Assembly: GCF_005503695.1 (NCBI RefSeq)
Contig: NZ_SCMU01000020.1
Coordinates: 1 to 53,252 of the forward strand
Direction: 5' to 3'
Source: Sphingopyxis sp. 2PD
Lineage (GTDB): Bacteria > Pseudomonadota > Alphaproteobacteria > Sphingomonadales > Sphingomonadaceae
DNA: 53,252 nucleotides
A program made the translations under genes and the position numbers. The notes beneath the pieces are model-generated. The model ran no database searches, was not told the DNA's origin, and saw only the letters and a list, made by a program, of their open reading frames with translations. Shown here piece by piece: positions 51,844 through 53,252 of this stretch. How positions within the stretch are numbered: position 1 is the stretch's first letter; every line of letters starts with the position of its first letter.

Positions 51844-52245
51844 ATGTTCGACGTCGCGCCTACCGAGCTCCTGCTCGTCATCGTGGTTGCGCTGGTGGTC
51901 ATCGGTCCCAAGGATTTGCCCAAGGCGATGCGCTTTGTGGGCAAGTGGATGGGCAAGGCGCGCGGGATGGCGCGCCACTTTCGATCCGGACTCGACACGA
52001 TGATGCGCGAGGCTGAGCTTGAAGAGCTCGAGAAGCAGTGGCGCGCGCAAAATGACGCGATCATGCGCGAATTTCCGCGCATCGATGATGCAAACGCTCC
52101 AGCGCGATCCCCAACGTCGGCACCGGACACGAGCGCCCCGGCTGGCACGTCGGGACCGCCGAGTGACGCCGATGTCGATCAGGCGGCCGCTGCGACACCG
52201 CCCGAAACGCACGCCGTGCCTCCGCGTGATGGGCCGCTGCCATGA
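51844..52245 (+). CDS. tatB: Twin-arginine translocase subunit TatB
   Basis: 133 residues. The membrane helix ELLLVIVVALVVIGPKDLPK has the glutamate and the GPKDLP hinge of TatB, and the amphipathic helix AMRFVGKWMGKARGMARHFR follows. The tail is rich in Pro, Ala and Ser. TatB receives substrate with TatC. The stop overlaps tatC by 4 bases. Confidence 0.94.
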   Translation: MFDVAPTELLLVIVVALVVIGPKDLPKAMRFVGKWMGKARGMARHFRSGLDTMMREAELEELEKQWRAQNDAIMREFPRIDDANAPARSPTSAPDTSAPAGTSGPPSDADVDQAAAATPPETHAVPPRDGPLP

Positions 52246-53051
52246 CCGCCGAACCCGTTTCCGTTGCGAGTGAAGAGGATGGCGCGGGCGGCAAGATGCC
52301 GCTGCTCGACCATCTGATCGAATTGCGCTCGCGGCTTCTGAAATCACTGGTCGCCATTGGCCTCGCCTTTGGCGTCTGCCTCTATTTTGCCGAGCCGATC
52401 TTCAGCATCCTCGTCCAGCCGCTTGTTGCCGCGGGGCAGGGCAAGATCATCTACACCCAGTTGTTCGAGGCGTTCTTTGTCCAGATCAAGGTCGCACTGT
52501 TCGCGGCGATGATGATCGCCTTTCCGGTGATCGCGAACCAGTTGTGGAAATTCGTCGCGCCGGGCCTCTATCGTCAGGAAAAGCGGGCGCTGCTGCCCTT
52601 TATTCTGGCGACGCCCGTCCTGTTCACGGCGGGGGCGTGCCTTGCCTATTTTGTCACCATTCCCGTCGCGTTGAAATTCCTGCTCGGTTATCAGGGCGAT
52701 ATGGGCGGTATCCAGCAGGAAGCGCTGCCGTCGGTCGCCAATTATCTGAGCTTCATCATGCAGTTCATCATGGCGTTTGGTATCGCCTTCCTGCTGCCGA
52801 TTTTCCTGATGCTGATCGAACGATCGGGGCTCGTCACGCGCGCGCAGCTGGTGTCGGCGCGCCGCTACATGATCGTCGCAGCCTTCGCGATCGCGGCGGT
52901 TGCGACACCGCCCGATATTCTCAGCCAGTTCCTGCTCGCGGTCCCGCTGATCCTGCTTTACGAGCTGTCGATCTTTGCCATCTGGTTTACCCAGCGCCGA
53001 CGCAAAACAGGCGCCGAAGCGGCGCCTGTCGAGCCTCTCGAAGAGGCTTAG
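52242..53051 (+). CDS. tatC: Twin-arginine translocase subunit TatC
   Basis: 269 residues, six membrane helices. MPLLDHLIELRSRLLKSLVA holds the signal-binding glutamate region, then IIYTQLFEAFFVQIKVALFA and FPVIANQLWKFVAPGLYRQE with the conserved FxxPGL loop. FIMQFIMAFGIAFLLPIFLM and VAAFAIAAVATPPDILSQFL close the bundle. TatC recognises the twin-arginine signal. Two small perfect hairpins lie in the last 15 codons. Confidence 0.97.
   Translation: MTAEPVSVASEEDGAGGKMPLLDHLIELRSRLLKSLVAIGLAFGVCLYFAEPIFSILVQPLVAAGQGKIIYTQLFEAFFVQIKVALFAAMMIAFPVIANQLWKFVAPGLYRQEKRALLPFILATPVLFTAGACLAYFVTIPVALKFLLGYQGDMGGIQQEALPSVANYLSFIMQFIMAFGIAFLLPIFLMLIERSGLVTRAQLVSARRYMIVAAFAIAAVATPPDILSQFLLAVPLILLYELSIFAIWFTQRRRKTGAEAAPVEPLEEA
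53009..53048 (+). other. Two tandem hairpins in the tatC 3' end
   Basis: AGGCGCC pairs with GGCGCCT around GAAGC (53009-53027), and AGCCTCT pairs with AGAGGCT around CGA (53032-53048). Both fall within codons of the tatC tail and just before the stop. There is no T-tract. They could slow decay or end the tat transcript. Confidence 0.4.
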
Positions 53052-53071
53052 GGTAAGCTCTACTCGCCCGA

Positions 53072-53200
53072 TCAGTTGATCGCGTCGCTGCCAGCCTGAC
53101 CGACAGATTCGATGTCGCGGCCTGCACCCTTCACCGTGTTGCAACCGGTGACGACGACGCTGGCCACGATGGCGAGAATGATTGCTCGAAAACTGGTCAT
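53072..53200 (-). CDS. Entericidin A/B-family small lipoprotein
   Basis: 42 residues. A signal helix (FRAIILAIVASVVVTGC) ends in a lipobox cysteine, and NTVKGAGRDIESVGQAGSDA follows as the entericidin motif. AGAGAGG lies about 9 bases before the ATG. The E. coli pair EcnA/EcnB is a stationary-phase envelope toxin and antidote system. Only one member is visible here, so the toxin or antidote role is open. It converges with tatC. Confidence 0.87.
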   Translation of the reverse strand: MTSFRAIILAIVASVVVTGCNTVKGAGRDIESVGQAGSDAIN

Positions 53201-53252
53201 GGAATCCAACCTCTCTGAACTCGATGCAAAATGGCCCGGCGCGCTTCGAGGG

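Overview
The window reads as the chromosome of a sphingomonad-type alphaproteobacterium, with Sphingopyxis or a close relative as my best guess. The evidence is high GC with strong G/C third positions, the gene order argS - SPOR protein - nagZ - scpA - scpB - tatABC, the order ispH - thrB - rnhA, paired GumN-family proteins, a Tad/Cpa pilus cluster, and several families of intergenic inverted repeats of the kind common in sphingomonads. The genus is inferred. No phage, transposase, CRISPR array or rRNA was seen. There is one tRNA, tRNA-Arg(ACG).

Layout. 1-9.2 kb: a PhoX-like protein cut by the window edge, a CAP-domain secreted protein, ychF, a small unknown, a repeat-rich gap holding what looks like the remnant of a Tat-exported protein gene, a small P-loop kinase, pth, rplY, two GumN/TraB-like proteins in tandem, and a membrane protein co-transcribed with a small XRE regulator. 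9.3-16.6 kb: glyQ, glyS, ppdK, a DUF1214/DUF1254 gene pair and tRNA-Arg. 16.7-31.3 kb: a polyamine/omega-amino-acid region with a gamma-glutamyl-GABA hydrolase-like amidotransferase, three class III aminotransferases, two glutamine-synthetase-like ligases, a PuuB-like FAD oxidase and a complete PotFGHI-type ABC transporter. 31.3-34.4 kb: a 46-residue basic small protein, a PhoR-like histidine kinase, a Tat-signal unknown and an FAH-family protein. 34.5-41.7 kb: a Tad pilus operon cpaA-B-C-D-E-tadB-tadC that lacks the ATPase gene (cpaF/tadA) and the pilin. 41.7-46.4 kb: an FAD oxidoreductase, a YegP-like protein, ispH-thrB-rnhA and a lipoprotein. 46.5-53.2 kb: argS, SPOR, nagZ, scpAB, tatABC and an entericidin-like lipoprotein.

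How they work together. The 16.7-31.3 kb block plausibly forms a putrescine uptake and catabolism unit: PotFGHI imports, PuuA-like ligases gamma-glutamylate, a PuuB-like oxidase oxidises, a PuuD-like hydrolase releases GABA, and aminotransferases handle free diamines and omega-amino acids. The aldehyde dehydrogenase such a route needs is not in the window. Most other genes are housekeeping (translation, chromosome segregation, Tat export, cell-wall recycling, isoprenoid synthesis).

I did not find a clearly new system. The points most worth checking are a stretch inside glyS with foreign-looking codon use, the Tad cluster without its motor ATPase, the unknown 46-aa protein, and the doubled ligase/aminotransferase content of the polyamine region.
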